This document shows positions 25,301 to 33,312 of a stretch of DNA of 64,000 nucleotides, piece after piece. The DNA is taken from the NCBI RefSeq assembly GCF_024753135.1, contig NZ_JANUGP010000016.1, positions 108,448-172,447 of the forward strand, read 5' to 3'. A program made the translations under genes and the position numbers. Numbering within the stretch: position 1 is the stretch's first letter; every line of letters starts with the position of its first letter. The DNA is from Streptomyces pyxinicus. Its GTDB lineage: Bacteria > Actinomycetota > Actinomycetes > Streptomycetales > Streptomycetaceae. The notes beneath the pieces are model-generated. The model saw only the letters and a program-made list of their open reading frames with translations, searched no databases and was not told the origin of the DNA.

Positions 25301-28300
25301 AGCTACCCGAACTGCCCATTCAGTACGCCGACTTCGCGGCCTGGCAGCGGACCCGGCTGAGCGGCGAGCGGCTGGCGGCGGACCTGGACTTCTGGCGCGC
25401 CGAACTGGCCGGGCTGACCACCAGGCCCCTCCCCCTGGACCGCCCCCGCCCGGACGTGCAGGACGTCAGGGGTGCCATGGCCGAGTTCACCGTCGACGCC
25501 CCGCTCGCGGCCCGGGTGCGTGCCTACAGCCGCGCCCAGGGCGTCACCACCTTCGTCACCATGCTCGCCCTCGTCGACGCCGCCCTGTACCGCTGGGCCG
25601 GGATGACCGACGTGGTGGTCGGTGTGGGCACCTCCGGCCGGACCGAGCCCGCCACGCACGAGCTGATCGGCTACTTCAACAACCTGCCGCCCTTCCGCAC
25701 CCGGGTGGAGGGGCCGCTGGCCTTCGGGGAACTGGTGCGCCGCTGTGCCGCGACCGTCGCCGGCGTGCTCGACCACGAGGACATGCCGTTCGAGAAGATC
25801 GTCTCCGCGGTCTGCCGCCACCGCGAGCCCGGCCGCCACCCCGTGTACGACGTGGCCTACACCTACCAGAACGCGCCCGCCCCCGCCCTGCCCCCCGGCG
25901 ACCTGCGCCTGTCGAGGCTGCTGGACTCGGCGACGGGCGGCATCGCGCCGGGCACCGCAAAGTTCGACCTCACCGTGGGCGTGACCGACCAGGACGACGG
26001 CCCGCTGCACGGCTACCTGGAGTACGCGCTCGCCCTGTTCGACCACACCACCATGACCGGCCTGGCCGACTGGCTCCCCCGGCTGCTGGACGCCGCGCTG
26101 GAGGACCCCGGCCGCCCGCTGGACTCCCTGCCCGCCCCGCCACTCGCGCGGCCCGGCCCGCCCGCCGTACTCGTCGGCGCGGAGCCGGCCCCTCGGGATG
26201 AGCGGCTCGTCGGCGACCTGGTACGGCGACAGGCGGCCCGCCACCCCGACCGGCCCGCGGTGGTCACCGCCTCGGGGACCCACACGTACGCGGAGATCGA
26301 CGCGGCGGCCGACCGGCTCGCCCGCGCCCTCAACGCCACCGGCGCCGGACCGGGAAGCCTGGTGCCGGTGGTCGCCGACCGGGGCCCGGACCTGGTCGTG
26401 GGCTGGCTCGGCGTGGTGCGGGCCGGCGCCGCCTTCCTGCCCCTCGACCCGGCCTGGCCGCGCGGGCGGATCGAGGACGTGCTGGACAGCGCCGGCATCC
26501 CGGCCTCCGCACCGGTGGTCGGCCGGCTGCCCGGCCGCCGCTGCCTGCCCGTACGCCCTGCCGAGCCCGGCGGCGGTGAGGACACGGTTCCGGTACGGCG
26601 GCCGGGGCCGGGCGATCTGGCCTACGTCGTCCACACCTCGGGCTCGACCGGCAGACCGCACGGCTGCGAGATCCCGCACGCCGCTCTGCTCGACCTCGTC
26701 CTCTGGTACCAGGACGCGATGGAGCTGACCGGCGACGACCGGGTGGCGCAGACGGCGGCACCCGGGTTCGACGCGGCCGTGCTGGAAATCTGGTCGGCCC
26801 TGTGCGCCGGCGCCACCCTGCACTTCCCGCCCACCGCGCTGGAGGAGCCGGGCGCGTTCCTGCGCCGGCTCGCCGAGGACGGCGTCACCGCGGCCTTTCT
26901 GCCGACCCGGCTCGCCGAGACCGTGCTGACGGAGTGCGCCTGGCCGCGACGGCTCCGGCTGCGGGTGCTGGCGACCGGCGGCGACCGGCTGCGGGTGCGA
27001 CCGCCGGCCGACTGCCCGTTCCGGCTGCTGAACATGTACGGGCCGGCCGAGTGCACGGTCGTCGCCACCGCGGGGGTGGTCGAGCCCGACGGCACTACCG
27101 GGGTGGCCGGACCGGACGGCACCACTGGGGTGGCCGCACTCGCCGACCTGTCGGATCTGCCCGGCATCGGACGGCCCGTCACCGGCGCCTCGGTGTACTT
27201 GCTGGACGGCCACGGCGCGCCGGTCGCGGCCGGCGAGACCGGGGAGATCACCATCGGCGGCCGTGCCGTCGGCCGCGGGTACCGCGCGCTGCCCGGTCTG
27301 ACCGCCCGGCGCTTCACCGCCGACCCGTTCGCGTCCGAGCCGGGCAACCGGATGTACCGCACCGGCGACCTCGGGAGACTGCGCCCCGACGGCACGATCG
27401 AGTTCCGGGGCCGTCTGGACGACCAGATCGAGATCCACGGGCAGCGGATGGAGCCCGCCGAGACGGAACGGGTACTCCTCACCCACCCCTCGGTCCACGG
27501 CGCCGTGGTGCTGCCCGCACCGGGCCCCGGCGGCACGGTGCGGCTGACCGCCCATGTGGCCACCGGGCACCCGGCACCGAGCGGGGAGAGCCTGCGCCAG
27601 TGGGCCCGGCTCCGGCTGCCCGCCTTCATGGTGCCGAGGACGGTCGTCCGCCACGACCGGCTGCCCCTCACCGCCACCGGAAAGCTCGACCGCGCCCTGC
27701 TGCGCCGGCTCGACCACGCCCCCCTGGAGGAGACGGCTGTGCCGAACACCCCGACCGCCCTGGCGAATGCCTCCCCCGACACGTACGGCACCCGGCACGC
27801 CGAGGAGGTCCTGACCCGGGTGGTGGCCGAACTGCTGGGCAGCGAACGGGTCCGGCCCGACGACAACTTCTTCGACCTGGGCGGGGATTCGGTGCTCGGT
27901 GTCCGGGTCGCGGCCCGCGCCGCCCGCTCAGGCGTCCACTTCACGCCACAGCAGTTGCTCCAGCACCACAGTCTGCGGGAGTTGGCGGCGGCGGCATCGG
28001 TCACCACGCCCACCACGCGGCCGGCCGACACCTCGGGCACCGGCTCCGGCCGAGCGGAGCCGGAGCCGGTGCCACTCACGCCGATCATGCGCACGTTCCT
28101 GGACCGTATGCCGCCGGGCGCACCGGACTTCGCGGACGCGCACCTGCTGGAGATCAGCGCGCGGGTCGGTGCCGAGGGCGTGCGGGCCGCGGTCGCGCAT
28201 CTGCTGGCGCGGCACGAACCACTGCGCTACCACTTCCCCCGCAACACTCTGGGCTGGCGGATCGAGCGGGCCGAGCCGGGCGCCGTCGACGTGTACGACT

Positions 28301-29352
28301 CGCTGGTGCTGCCGCCGCTGGACCCGGCGGCCGAGCGCGCGTTCCTGACGGCCGACCTGGCGCGGCTCAAGGCGCTGGTCGACCTGGAGCGGGGGCCTGC
28401 CCTGCGCGTGCGCTACTACGACCGCGGGCACGGCCGCCCGGCCTGGGTCGTCCTGCTGATCCACCACTTCGTCTTCGACAACATGTCGACGGTCGTCCTC
28501 ATCGACGAACTCGACACGCTCCTCGGCGAACTCGCCGCCGGCCGCCCGCTGCCGGCTCCCGTGCCGGTGCCGACTTGGCCCGCCTGGTCCCGGCACCTGA
28601 CGCACATGGCGTCCTCCGACGAGCTGGCCGGTGAACTCGCCTACTGGACCAGTGTCCTGGAGAGCGGAGCCCGCTCGTACCCCGTCGGCGATCCCCCCTT
28701 CGGCGGACGGCCGGCGGGCGGTGCCGTGCAGCGCACGGTGGCGGCGGACCAGGTGGCCCCGGTGCTGCGCGGCGGCCCGGACGCGGAACCGGCCGCCATG
28801 ACCGCGTTCGCCTGCGCCCTGGCCCGCCGGCACGGCACCCACACGGTCTCCGTGATGACGGAGGGCCGCGCCGAACCCAATGTCTTCCGCCCGGCCGGCC
28901 CCTCCCCCGCCATCGGCTGGTTCACCACCCTGCACCCGCTGACCCTCTCCGCCGACCCGGGCGCGGACGTCCTGGACGCTCTCGCGTCCGTCACGGACAC
29001 CGTCCGCTCCGTCCCCAACGACGGTGTCGGCTACGGCATCCTGCGCCACCTGAGCCCCCGCTCCCCCGGCGTGGACCGGTTGCGCGCCCTGCCCGAGCCC
29101 GCGGTCCTGGTGATCCACGGCACCCACGACGGCTCCGGCTTCGACACCGGCGTACGGCTGCTGCGCGCCCGCCGCGACCTGACCTCCGGTGCCCCCCGAC
29201 TGCTGCCGGGCGGCTTCCCCCTGGTCCTGACGTCGACCGTCACCGAGGGCGCGCTGCGGCTGGTCCTGCTCTACGACGACAGCCACACCGAGAAGGAGGC
29301 CGGCGCCCTCGCCGACGAGACCGTGCGCGCCTTCACGGAACTGGCGGGCTGA
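22327..29352 (+). CDS. hybrid PKS-NRPS, KS - AT remnant - ACP - C - A - PCP - E, 2341 aa
   Basis: KS (about 1-417) has Cys163 (DTACSSA), His300 (ECHGSAT) and His340 (IGHLGNAAG). Residues about 515-704 are AT-like only at both ends: VVLLFSPD at the start, then LALHRLLESWGL followed by VGRGTD where GHSxGE should be, and the usual post-AT stretch GATVDWERHY...PTYPFDPVRCW. The acyl-transfer core is missing. ACP follows (Ser770, GGTSIAG), then C (about 825-1270; HHIVFDG, His963), A (about 1290-1800; GSTGRPHG with His for the usual Lys, LTATGKLDR), PCP (Ser1855, GGDSVLG) and a C-terminal E-like domain (HHFVFDNMS, His2047; Glu2179; VPNDGVGYGILRHLS). A pocket residues read by eye are D, A, L, A, A, G, M, V. 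No thioesterase is present. The gene follows the NRPS by 59 bp with its own GGAG. Confidence 0.9.
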   Translation: MRHEDVAIIGAAGLFPGADGLDDFHRRLRTGYDGIAPPTAERVRLHDAPPGDAYLPLGYLDRIDLFDHAFFRISRREAELMDPHQRLVLQLSHQAVESAGYAPGRLRGSRTAVCLAHTDSLYDTLCPGDDPQQILGTLSAATAARVAYLLDLVGPALVVDTACSSALAAVAQAVRALRCGEADLALAGGVSVQTVLTVRDDRETLRGIESPSGSCRPFDARADGTVGGEGGGIVLLKPLRRALADGDPVLAVLKGIAVNHNGYRAASMGAPSQRAQTEVIAAAWRDADIDPRTVGYVECHGSATPLGDVVEADALRLAFLDAGVDTPSCVIGSVKGDIGHLGNAAGIVGLLKALGALRSGVLPALAHFTEPNPLIDFDGPLRLRPAGGPWPGADGLPRRAGVSSFGLTGTNVHAVLEQAPDPLPAPPPPSGAPDVRLVTVSAKSVAALDRYRTRLADFAAGTAHDLRTLAHVLNRGRDDHPHRLAVTAADPADLARALRSAPLPAPEDAAEQRPVVLLFSPDAVIPAAEWAELAALEPALATVTPPSGTASRGETLLRQLALHRLLESWGLTGTQLVGRGTDAPAVRAVRGEMSTEEAARAADAEEPAAVDPDRLRRAVGAFRAEGAVLVEMGADGMLSRALREAAPDLPLLPLLAGAGTRGLLERFGRLYALGATVDWERHYRGTAIPRIAAPTYPFDPVRCWPRPPEGVSPATGRTTPRTSVPEDRRPPAPGRGAAETERLVAAVWQDVLGTGELDSEADYFALGGTSIAGISVLRRLEHDLGVTLTFADLYAHRTVRALAAHLAGRQRSTEASTERRTIPSLASRDRLPLSYGQEQLWYLDRLHPPGPLYNIPADLRLRGPLDADALRGALADLAARHEVLRVRVRDEEGEPYAEPLPAGPDLTLVDLTTLPPAERESHAVELAHEEALRPFDLSEGPLLRTSLLRLADDDHVLLYTHHHIVFDGWSPSVFFRDLFALYRTRTTGAPAQLPELPIQYADFAAWQRTRLSGERLAADLDFWRAELAGLTTRPLPLDRPRPDVQDVRGAMAEFTVDAPLAARVRAYSRAQGVTTFVTMLALVDAALYRWAGMTDVVVGVGTSGRTEPATHELIGYFNNLPPFRTRVEGPLAFGELVRRCAATVAGVLDHEDMPFEKIVSAVCRHREPGRHPVYDVAYTYQNAPAPALPPGDLRLSRLLDSATGGIAPGTAKFDLTVGVTDQDDGPLHGYLEYALALFDHTTMTGLADWLPRLLDAALEDPGRPLDSLPAPPLARPGPPAVLVGAEPAPRDERLVGDLVRRQAARHPDRPAVVTASGTHTYAEIDAAADRLARALNATGAGPGSLVPVVADRGPDLVVGWLGVVRAGAAFLPLDPAWPRGRIEDVLDSAGIPASAPVVGRLPGRRCLPVRPAEPGGGEDTVPVRRPGPGDLAYVVHTSGSTGRPHGCEIPHAALLDLVLWYQDAMELTGDDRVAQTAAPGFDAAVLEIWSALCAGATLHFPPTALEEPGAFLRRLAEDGVTAAFLPTRLAETVLTECAWPRRLRLRVLATGGDRLRVRPPADCPFRLLNMYGPAECTVVATAGVVEPDGTTGVAGPDGTTGVAALADLSDLPGIGRPVTGASVYLLDGHGAPVAAGETGEITIGGRAVGRGYRALPGLTARRFTADPFASEPGNRMYRTGDLGRLRPDGTIEFRGRLDDQIEIHGQRMEPAETERVLLTHPSVHGAVVLPAPGPGGTVRLTAHVATGHPAPSGESLRQWARLRLPAFMVPRTVVRHDRLPLTATGKLDRALLRRLDHAPLEETAVPNTPTALANASPDTYGTRHAEEVLTRVVAELLGSERVRPDDNFFDLGGDSVLGVRVAARAARSGVHFTPQQLLQHHSLRELAAAASVTTPTTRPADTSGTGSGRAEPEPVPLTPIMRTFLDRMPPGAPDFADAHLLEISARVGAEGVRAAVAHLLARHEPLRYHFPRNTLGWRIERAEPGAVDVYDSLVLPPLDPAAERAFLTADLARLKALVDLERGPALRVRYYDRGHGRPAWVVLLIHHFVFDNMSTVVLIDELDTLLGELAAGRPLPAPVPVPTWPAWSRHLTHMASSDELAGELAYWTSVLESGARSYPVGDPPFGGRPAGGAVQRTVAADQVAPVLRGGPDAEPAAMTAFACALARRHGTHTVSVMTEGRAEPNVFRPAGPSPAIGWFTTLHPLTLSADPGADVLDALASVTDTVRSVPNDGVGYGILRHLSPRSPGVDRLRALPEPAVLVIHGTHDGSGFDTGVRLLRARRDLTSGAPRLLPGGFPLVLTSTVTEGALRLVLLYDDSHTEKEAGALADETVRAFTELAG

Positions 29353-29353
29353 G

Positions 29354-30364
29354 GTGGCCGCCATCACCCTGCGCGCGGCCTCCTGGTATCTGCCGCCCAC
29401 CGCCGTCGCCGTCGCGGACCTGCCGGAACTCGCCGGACTGCCGGCGGCCGAGCGGGAGGTGTGCGAGGCCCTGGGCATCGACGAGGTCCGCGCCGACGAC
29501 GGCCTGAGCACCGTGGACCTGGCCCTGCGCGCCGCCCGGCAGACCCTCGCGGAGGCCGGCCTTGAGCCGGGAGACGTGGACGCGCTCGTGGTGGTGGAGC
29601 CCCGGGCGCCCGAGGCGTTCATCACCTCGGAAGTCACCAGGCTCCAGGCCCTGCTGGGCGCCGACCGGGCGCTGACGTTCTCCGTCGGCGGTCTCGGCTG
29701 CGCCTCCCTCACTCCGGCCCTGCTGACCGCGCGGGGCCTGCTGTACGGCGACCCCGACGTCCGTCACGTCCTGGTGGTCCACGGCAGCCGGCCGGCGGCC
29801 CCGCACCGCTACCGCCATCCGGTCACCGTGTACGGCGACTGCGGTCAGGCCCTGCTCGTCACCCGTGACGGCGGCCCGGTGCGCGTCACCGACATCCTGA
29901 TGGAGAGCAGCGGCGCCTACTGGGACCTGTTCCGTGTCGACTTCCGCGACCGCCCCGAGCAGGCGTGGCGGGAGGTGTGCACGGACGTGCCCCGCTATTC
30001 GTTCACCCTGGCCATGGAGAGCCGGGTCCGGCTCCGCGCGCTGCGTGACCGGCTCCTCGACCGCAACGGCCTGCGCCCGCCCGACATCCGCCACCACGTC
30101 GGCCAGAACCTCTCCCTGGGGGCCTTCCGCTTCCACGAGGAGGCCCTGGGCGTCGCCCTCGACCCCGCCTGCCGCGACAACCTCCGCCGCTTCGGCCACC
30201 TGGGCGCCAACGACCCCCTCTTCAACCTCTACACCGCCCTGACCCGCGAGAACCCGGACCGTCCCGGCCCCTCCCTCGTCCTCAACATCAGCCCGGTGGC
30301 CTCCTGGAGCGCGCTGCTGGTGGAGAGCGGCACCGGCTCCGACGTCCGCTCGCACGCGTTGTGA
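29354..30364 (+). CDS. KAS III-like (FabH/CerJ fold) acyltransferase, 336 aa
   Basis: This is a thiolase-fold protein of the ketoacyl-ACP synthase III group. The active-site region is VGGLGCASLTPAL (Cys116), with IRHHVGQN (His247/248) and HLGANDP (Asn286 beside Asp287) where FabH has His and Asn. Members of this fold in gene clusters either start chains or, like CerJ/ChlB3-type enzymes, transfer acyl groups from carrier proteins to oxygen or nitrogen nucleophiles. It begins with GTG one base after the stop of the synthase, so it is coupled to it, and no thioesterase is encoded; release or acyl transfer of the finished chain is a reasonable inference. FabH-type acetyl-CoA priming of fatty acids is the alternative but does not fit the context. 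Confidence 0.85.
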   Translation: MAAITLRAASWYLPPTAVAVADLPELAGLPAAEREVCEALGIDEVRADDGLSTVDLALRAARQTLAEAGLEPGDVDALVVVEPRAPEAFITSEVTRLQALLGADRALTFSVGGLGCASLTPALLTARGLLYGDPDVRHVLVVHGSRPAAPHRYRHPVTVYGDCGQALLVTRDGGPVRVTDILMESSGAYWDLFRVDFRDRPEQAWREVCTDVPRYSFTLAMESRVRLRALRDRLLDRNGLRPPDIRHHVGQNLSLGAFRFHEEALGVALDPACRDNLRRFGHLGANDPLFNLYTALTRENPDRPGPSLVLNISPVASWSALLVESGTGSDVRSHAL

Positions 30365-30426
30365 CCGGGGAGGGAGACGCGGTGCCGGGGCGGGTTTCGG
30401 AGACGTCGAACTGACCGTCGACCAGG

Positions 30427-30442
30427 CCGATCGTGTGATCGG
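30427..30442. other. inverted repeat downstream of the KAS III gene
   Basis: CCGATC-GTGT-GATCGG is a perfect 6-bp stem with a tetraloop, 63 bp after the stop of the KAS III gene and 98 bp before the next start. It could end the cluster transcript or serve as an operator for the following small gene. Confidence 0.35.
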
Positions 30443-30540
30443 GCAACCGATAGGGCGGCGGCAACCGGCCGGACCTTCACCCCTGCCACCACACTGACAG
30501 GCACCCCACCGCTTCCCCGAACGCCCTTCTGGAGTGCCGG

Positions 30541-30891
30541 ATGTCCCTCGCTTCTTCGTCCCCCGGAGGGCCGGCCGACGCCGACACCTTCCCGGCCGTC
30601 TGCGACCACACCCACCTCTTCCCGGGCGCCCGCCCCCGCGTCCAGGGCCTGCCCGACCCGGCCGCCTTCGCAGCTGAACCCAGGCCGGTCGAGGTGGACC
30701 TGCGCTTCTCGGACGGGGTGATCACCAACGCCGAACTGCGCACGCCCGAGCCGGGCGCCGTCCTTCTCGGCGTCCCGGCCTACACGACCGCCGCGGGTAC
30801 TCCCGTCGACGCACGCACGTGGCTGGTCCGCGAAGTCAGCCACGTGGACGACGAGGTCGAACTCCGCATCGGCGGCCTGGCCGTGAGCTGA
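30541..30891 (+). CDS. small hypothetical protein, 116 aa
   Basis: The family is not recognised. The protein is soluble and has no signal peptide or membrane segment. Residues from about 50 alternate as in beta strands (PVEVDLRFSDGVITNAELRT, GAVLLGVPAYT, DEVELRIGGLAV), suggesting a small all-beta fold. GGAG lies about 8 nt before ATG 30541. Codon use is that of its neighbours. It follows the biosynthetic operon by 176 bp in the same direction and is convergent with the SDR gene (18 bp between stops), so it may or may not belong to the cluster. Confidence 0.6.
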   Translation: MSLASSSPGGPADADTFPAVCDHTHLFPGARPRVQGLPDPAAFAAEPRPVEVDLRFSDGVITNAELRTPEPGAVLLGVPAYTTAAGTPVDARTWLVREVSHVDDEVELRIGGLAVS

Positions 30892-30909
30892 CATCCACGC
30901 CTCACCCTC

Positions 30910-31614
30910 CTACCAAGGGACGGTGTTGCCGTGCCGGTCGAGGAATTGCAGGCCGGGGGCGCCGGCCTGGGCTTCGAGGACGTCGGCGACGGCCGGGATG
31001 CTCTCCTCGGGCAGGAGGGGTGCGTCGGGGCCGCCGAGCCGGGTCCGGTTGTGGCCGGGGTCGATAAGCAGTTTGGTGTGGCCGTCGTCGGCATGACGGG
31101 TGGCGTAGCTGCGCATCAGCTGGTTCAGCGCGGCCTTGCTGGCCTTGTACAGCTCGTAGCCGTCCTCGGTGTTCAGCGTGATGCTGCCCTGCTCGGAGGA
31201 CATCACCGCCACCGTCCCACCGGGGGCGACGAGCCCGCGCAGGGCTTCGAGCGTACGCAGCGGGCTCAACGCGTTGGTGATCATCACCTCGGTGAACATC
31301 TCGGTCGAGACCTCGGAGATCGGCAGGTTTCCCCGGTCCATCGCGGCGTTGACGAACAGCAGATCGAGCCGACGGCCGGCCAGTCGCTCGCGCAGCGCGG
31401 CCAGCTGACCAGAGCTGGTCATCTCCAGCGTTTCAACGGCCAGCCGCCCCTCCCGGGCATCGGCTCTCGCGCGCAGCTCACCGCCGTCCCCGCGTGCCGT
31501 GGCGATGACGTGCCAGCCACGGCGAGCCAGCTCGTCGGCGAGGACGAGCCCCAGCCCCCGAGAGGCTCCGATGACGAGGGCCTGGCGCGGCTGATGGTGA
31601 GGCGTGCCGGACAT
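30910..31614 (-). CDS. short-chain dehydrogenase/reductase, 234 aa
   Basis: This is an NAD(P)-dependent SDR. The cofactor motif is VIGASRGLGLVLADELARRG with Arg following for NADP-type binding. LFVNAAMDRG replaces the NNAG motif, and YKASKAAL supplies the Tyr/Lys pair. Length is standard for the family (about 235-250). It stands divergently to a TetR regulator across 91 bp that contain a perfect 20-bp palindrome, so it is very probably the regulator's target. The substrate is unknown. ATG 31614. Confidence 0.88.
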   Translation of the reverse strand: MSGTPHHQPRQALVIGASRGLGLVLADELARRGWHVIATARGDGGELRARADAREGRLAVETLEMTSSGQLAALRERLAGRRLDLLFVNAAMDRGNLPISEVSTEMFTEVMITNALSPLRTLEALRGLVAPGGTVAVMSSEQGSITLNTEDGYELYKASKAALNQLMRSYATRHADDGHTKLLIDPGHNRTRLGGPDAPLLPEESIPAVADVLEAQAGAPGLQFLDRHGNTVPW

Positions 31615-31647
31615 ATGCGCTCCTTCGTGGCGAACAGACTTTCAGAG

Positions 31648-31667
31648 TAGACGCGACGTCGCGTCTA
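31648..31667. promoter_or_regulatory. perfect 20-bp palindromic operator for the TetR protein
   Basis: TAGACGCGAC/GTCGCGTCTA is a perfect palindrome placed 34 bp before the SDR start and 38 bp before the TetR start. The position in a divergent promoter and the length are typical for TetR-family operators. A TAGGGT -10 box at 31693-31698 gives a likely leaderless transcript for the regulator. Confidence 0.72.
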
Positions 31668-31705
31668 GGCAATACCCCGGACGGCTGCCGGGTAGGGTGT
31701 GCCGT

Positions 31706-32305
31706 ATGTCCGGCGCCAGTTCACAGCCCCCCAGACCGCGCTCAGGCAACCGGCGCGACGAGGCCGCACGACTCGCCGTCCTGCACGCCGCGGACGACCT
31801 CCTCGCCGAGCACGGCTTCAGTGCGCTGACCATCGAGGCCATCGCCCGCCGCGCCGGCGTCGCCAAGCAGACGATCTACCGCTGGTGGCCCTCGAAGGTC
31901 GAGATCCTCCTCGACACGCTCATCGAGGACAGCCGCAAACGCCTTCCCGTCCCCGCCGACAACCCCACGGCCGACAGCATCCGCGGCTACGTGCACGACT
32001 TCGCGCGCTTCCTCGGCGACGATCCGGCCGGCAAGGTCCTGCTCGCGCTCATCGCCCAGGCGCAACACGACCCCGGCACCGCCGAGAGCTTCCACCAGCG
32101 CTACCTCGCCCCACGCCGCGACCAGGAACGCGACATGCTCGCGCACGGCGCCGAGGACGGCCAGATCTCCCCCCGGCTCGACCCCGACGCCACGATCGAC
32201 GCCCTGCTCGGCCCGATCGTCTACCGCGCCCTGACGGGATCGAGCGTCCCCGGCAGCCTGGTGGACACCCTGGTGGACGACCTCCTCAGACCGCGCCCGA
32301 ACTGA
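31706..32305 (+). CDS. TetR-family transcriptional regulator, 199 aa
   Basis: The N-terminal HTH is clear: LLAEHGFSALTIEAIARRAGVAKQTIYRWWPSKVEIL (about residues 31-67), followed by a helical ligand-binding domain in the style of the AcrR/TetR_C_11 type. It very likely represses itself and the divergent SDR through the palindrome at 31648-31667. ATG 31706 is favoured over the more upstream in-frame start because the TAGGGT box ends 7 nt before it. The inducing ligand is unknown. Confidence 0.88.
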   Translation: MSGASSQPPRPRSGNRRDEAARLAVLHAADDLLAEHGFSALTIEAIARRAGVAKQTIYRWWPSKVEILLDTLIEDSRKRLPVPADNPTADSIRGYVHDFARFLGDDPAGKVLLALIAQAQHDPGTAESFHQRYLAPRRDQERDMLAHGAEDGQISPRLDPDATIDALLGPIVYRALTGSSVPGSLVDTLVDDLLRPRPN

Positions 32306-32435
32306 CCTCCGGCACTTGACCGTTCCTATCCGAGGGCCGGGCGCGCCAGGGGCCCGACATGGTCGCACTTCCGCTGTTCTGCCGGCGGCAGAACACCCGC
32401 CGGACCCGGCTCGACGATCACTACAGTCCAGTCTC

Positions 32436-33182
32436 ATGACGACGATCACGACGCGTACGGTCGAGTATCCGGCCGACGGTTTGACGATGATCGGGCACCT
32501 CGCGCTCCCGGTCGGCGCCGACCGCCGGCCCGCTGTGCTGCTCGGGCCAGAGGGCATGGGACTCAGCGACGTCGAGCGCCGCCGGGCCGATGCTCTCGCC
32601 GAACTGGGATATGCGGCGCTGGCCTTCGACCTTCACGGCGGGCGCTACTTGAGCGACCCCGAGGAGATGCTGGCCCGTTGCCTGCCGCTGCTCGCTGATC
32701 CCGACCGGATGCGGGGCATCGGCCACGCGGCGCTCGACGTGTTGCGCACCGAACCGCGGACCGACCCCGACCGGATCGCCGCCGTCGGCTACGGCACCGG
32801 GGGCGCCATCGCGCTGGAACTCGGGCGCGACGGCGTCAGCCTGCGCGCGATCGGGACAGTCAACGCACTGACCACGGGCCGACCGGGCGAGACGGCGCGC
32901 ATCCGCTGCCCGGTGTGGGCCGGGGTCGGATCGGAAGACCCGATCATGCCGCCCGCGCAACGGAACGCCTTCACCGCCGAGATGCAGGCCGCGGGCGTCG
33001 ACTGGCGCCTCGTGGTCTACGGCGGCGCCTTGCACGCCTTCCACCACCCGCCGGTCGGCCACCCCGTGGTACCCGGCGTCGGCTACCACCCACGGCACGC
33101 GCGGCGAGCCTGGCGCGACGTCGTCGACCTGCTCGCCGAGTGCCTGCCCGTGACGGAGGATCTGGAGGCATGGCCCCGGTGA
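32436..33182 (+). CDS. dienelactone hydrolase-family alpha/beta hydrolase lacking the usual nucleophile, 248 aa
   Basis: The fold is that of dienelactone hydrolases: VLLGPEGMGLSDVERRRADALAELGYAAL at the oxyanion side, DPIMPP with the acid, and LHAFHHP with the catalytic His. The nucleophile elbow, normally GxCxGG or GxSxGG, reads GYGTGG with Gly120 at the nucleophile position, so ordinary DLH chemistry looks impossible. It may bind rather than hydrolyse a ligand, or use another residue. It follows the TetR gene by 130 bp in the same direction and ends convergently with the oleate hydratase gene. ATG 32436. Confidence 0.78.
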   Translation: MTTITTRTVEYPADGLTMIGHLALPVGADRRPAVLLGPEGMGLSDVERRRADALAELGYAALAFDLHGGRYLSDPEEMLARCLPLLADPDRMRGIGHAALDVLRTEPRTDPDRIAAVGYGTGGAIALELGRDGVSLRAIGTVNALTTGRPGETARIRCPVWAGVGSEDPIMPPAQRNAFTAEMQAAGVDWRLVVYGGALHAFHHPPVGHPVVPGVGYHPRHARRAWRDVVDLLAECLPVTEDLEAWPR

Positions 33183-33312
33183 CCATGGCGGCGCCAGGCA
33201 CTGACAGTCCCCTCCCTTCACGTCCACGCAGGTGCCGTCGCCTCGGCGAGATCGATGCCGGCTGCCACGCCCCGCACGCCCACGCCCCCGTAGGGACACC
33301 CGGCGAGCCGGT

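Noticed and set aside
26620..26670. His in place of Lys in the A3 motif of the PKS-NRPS A domain (GSTGRPHG) as evidence of inactivity
   Set aside because: The A3 lysine is not essential and the A10 lysine and the substrate Asp are intact, so the domain is judged functional.
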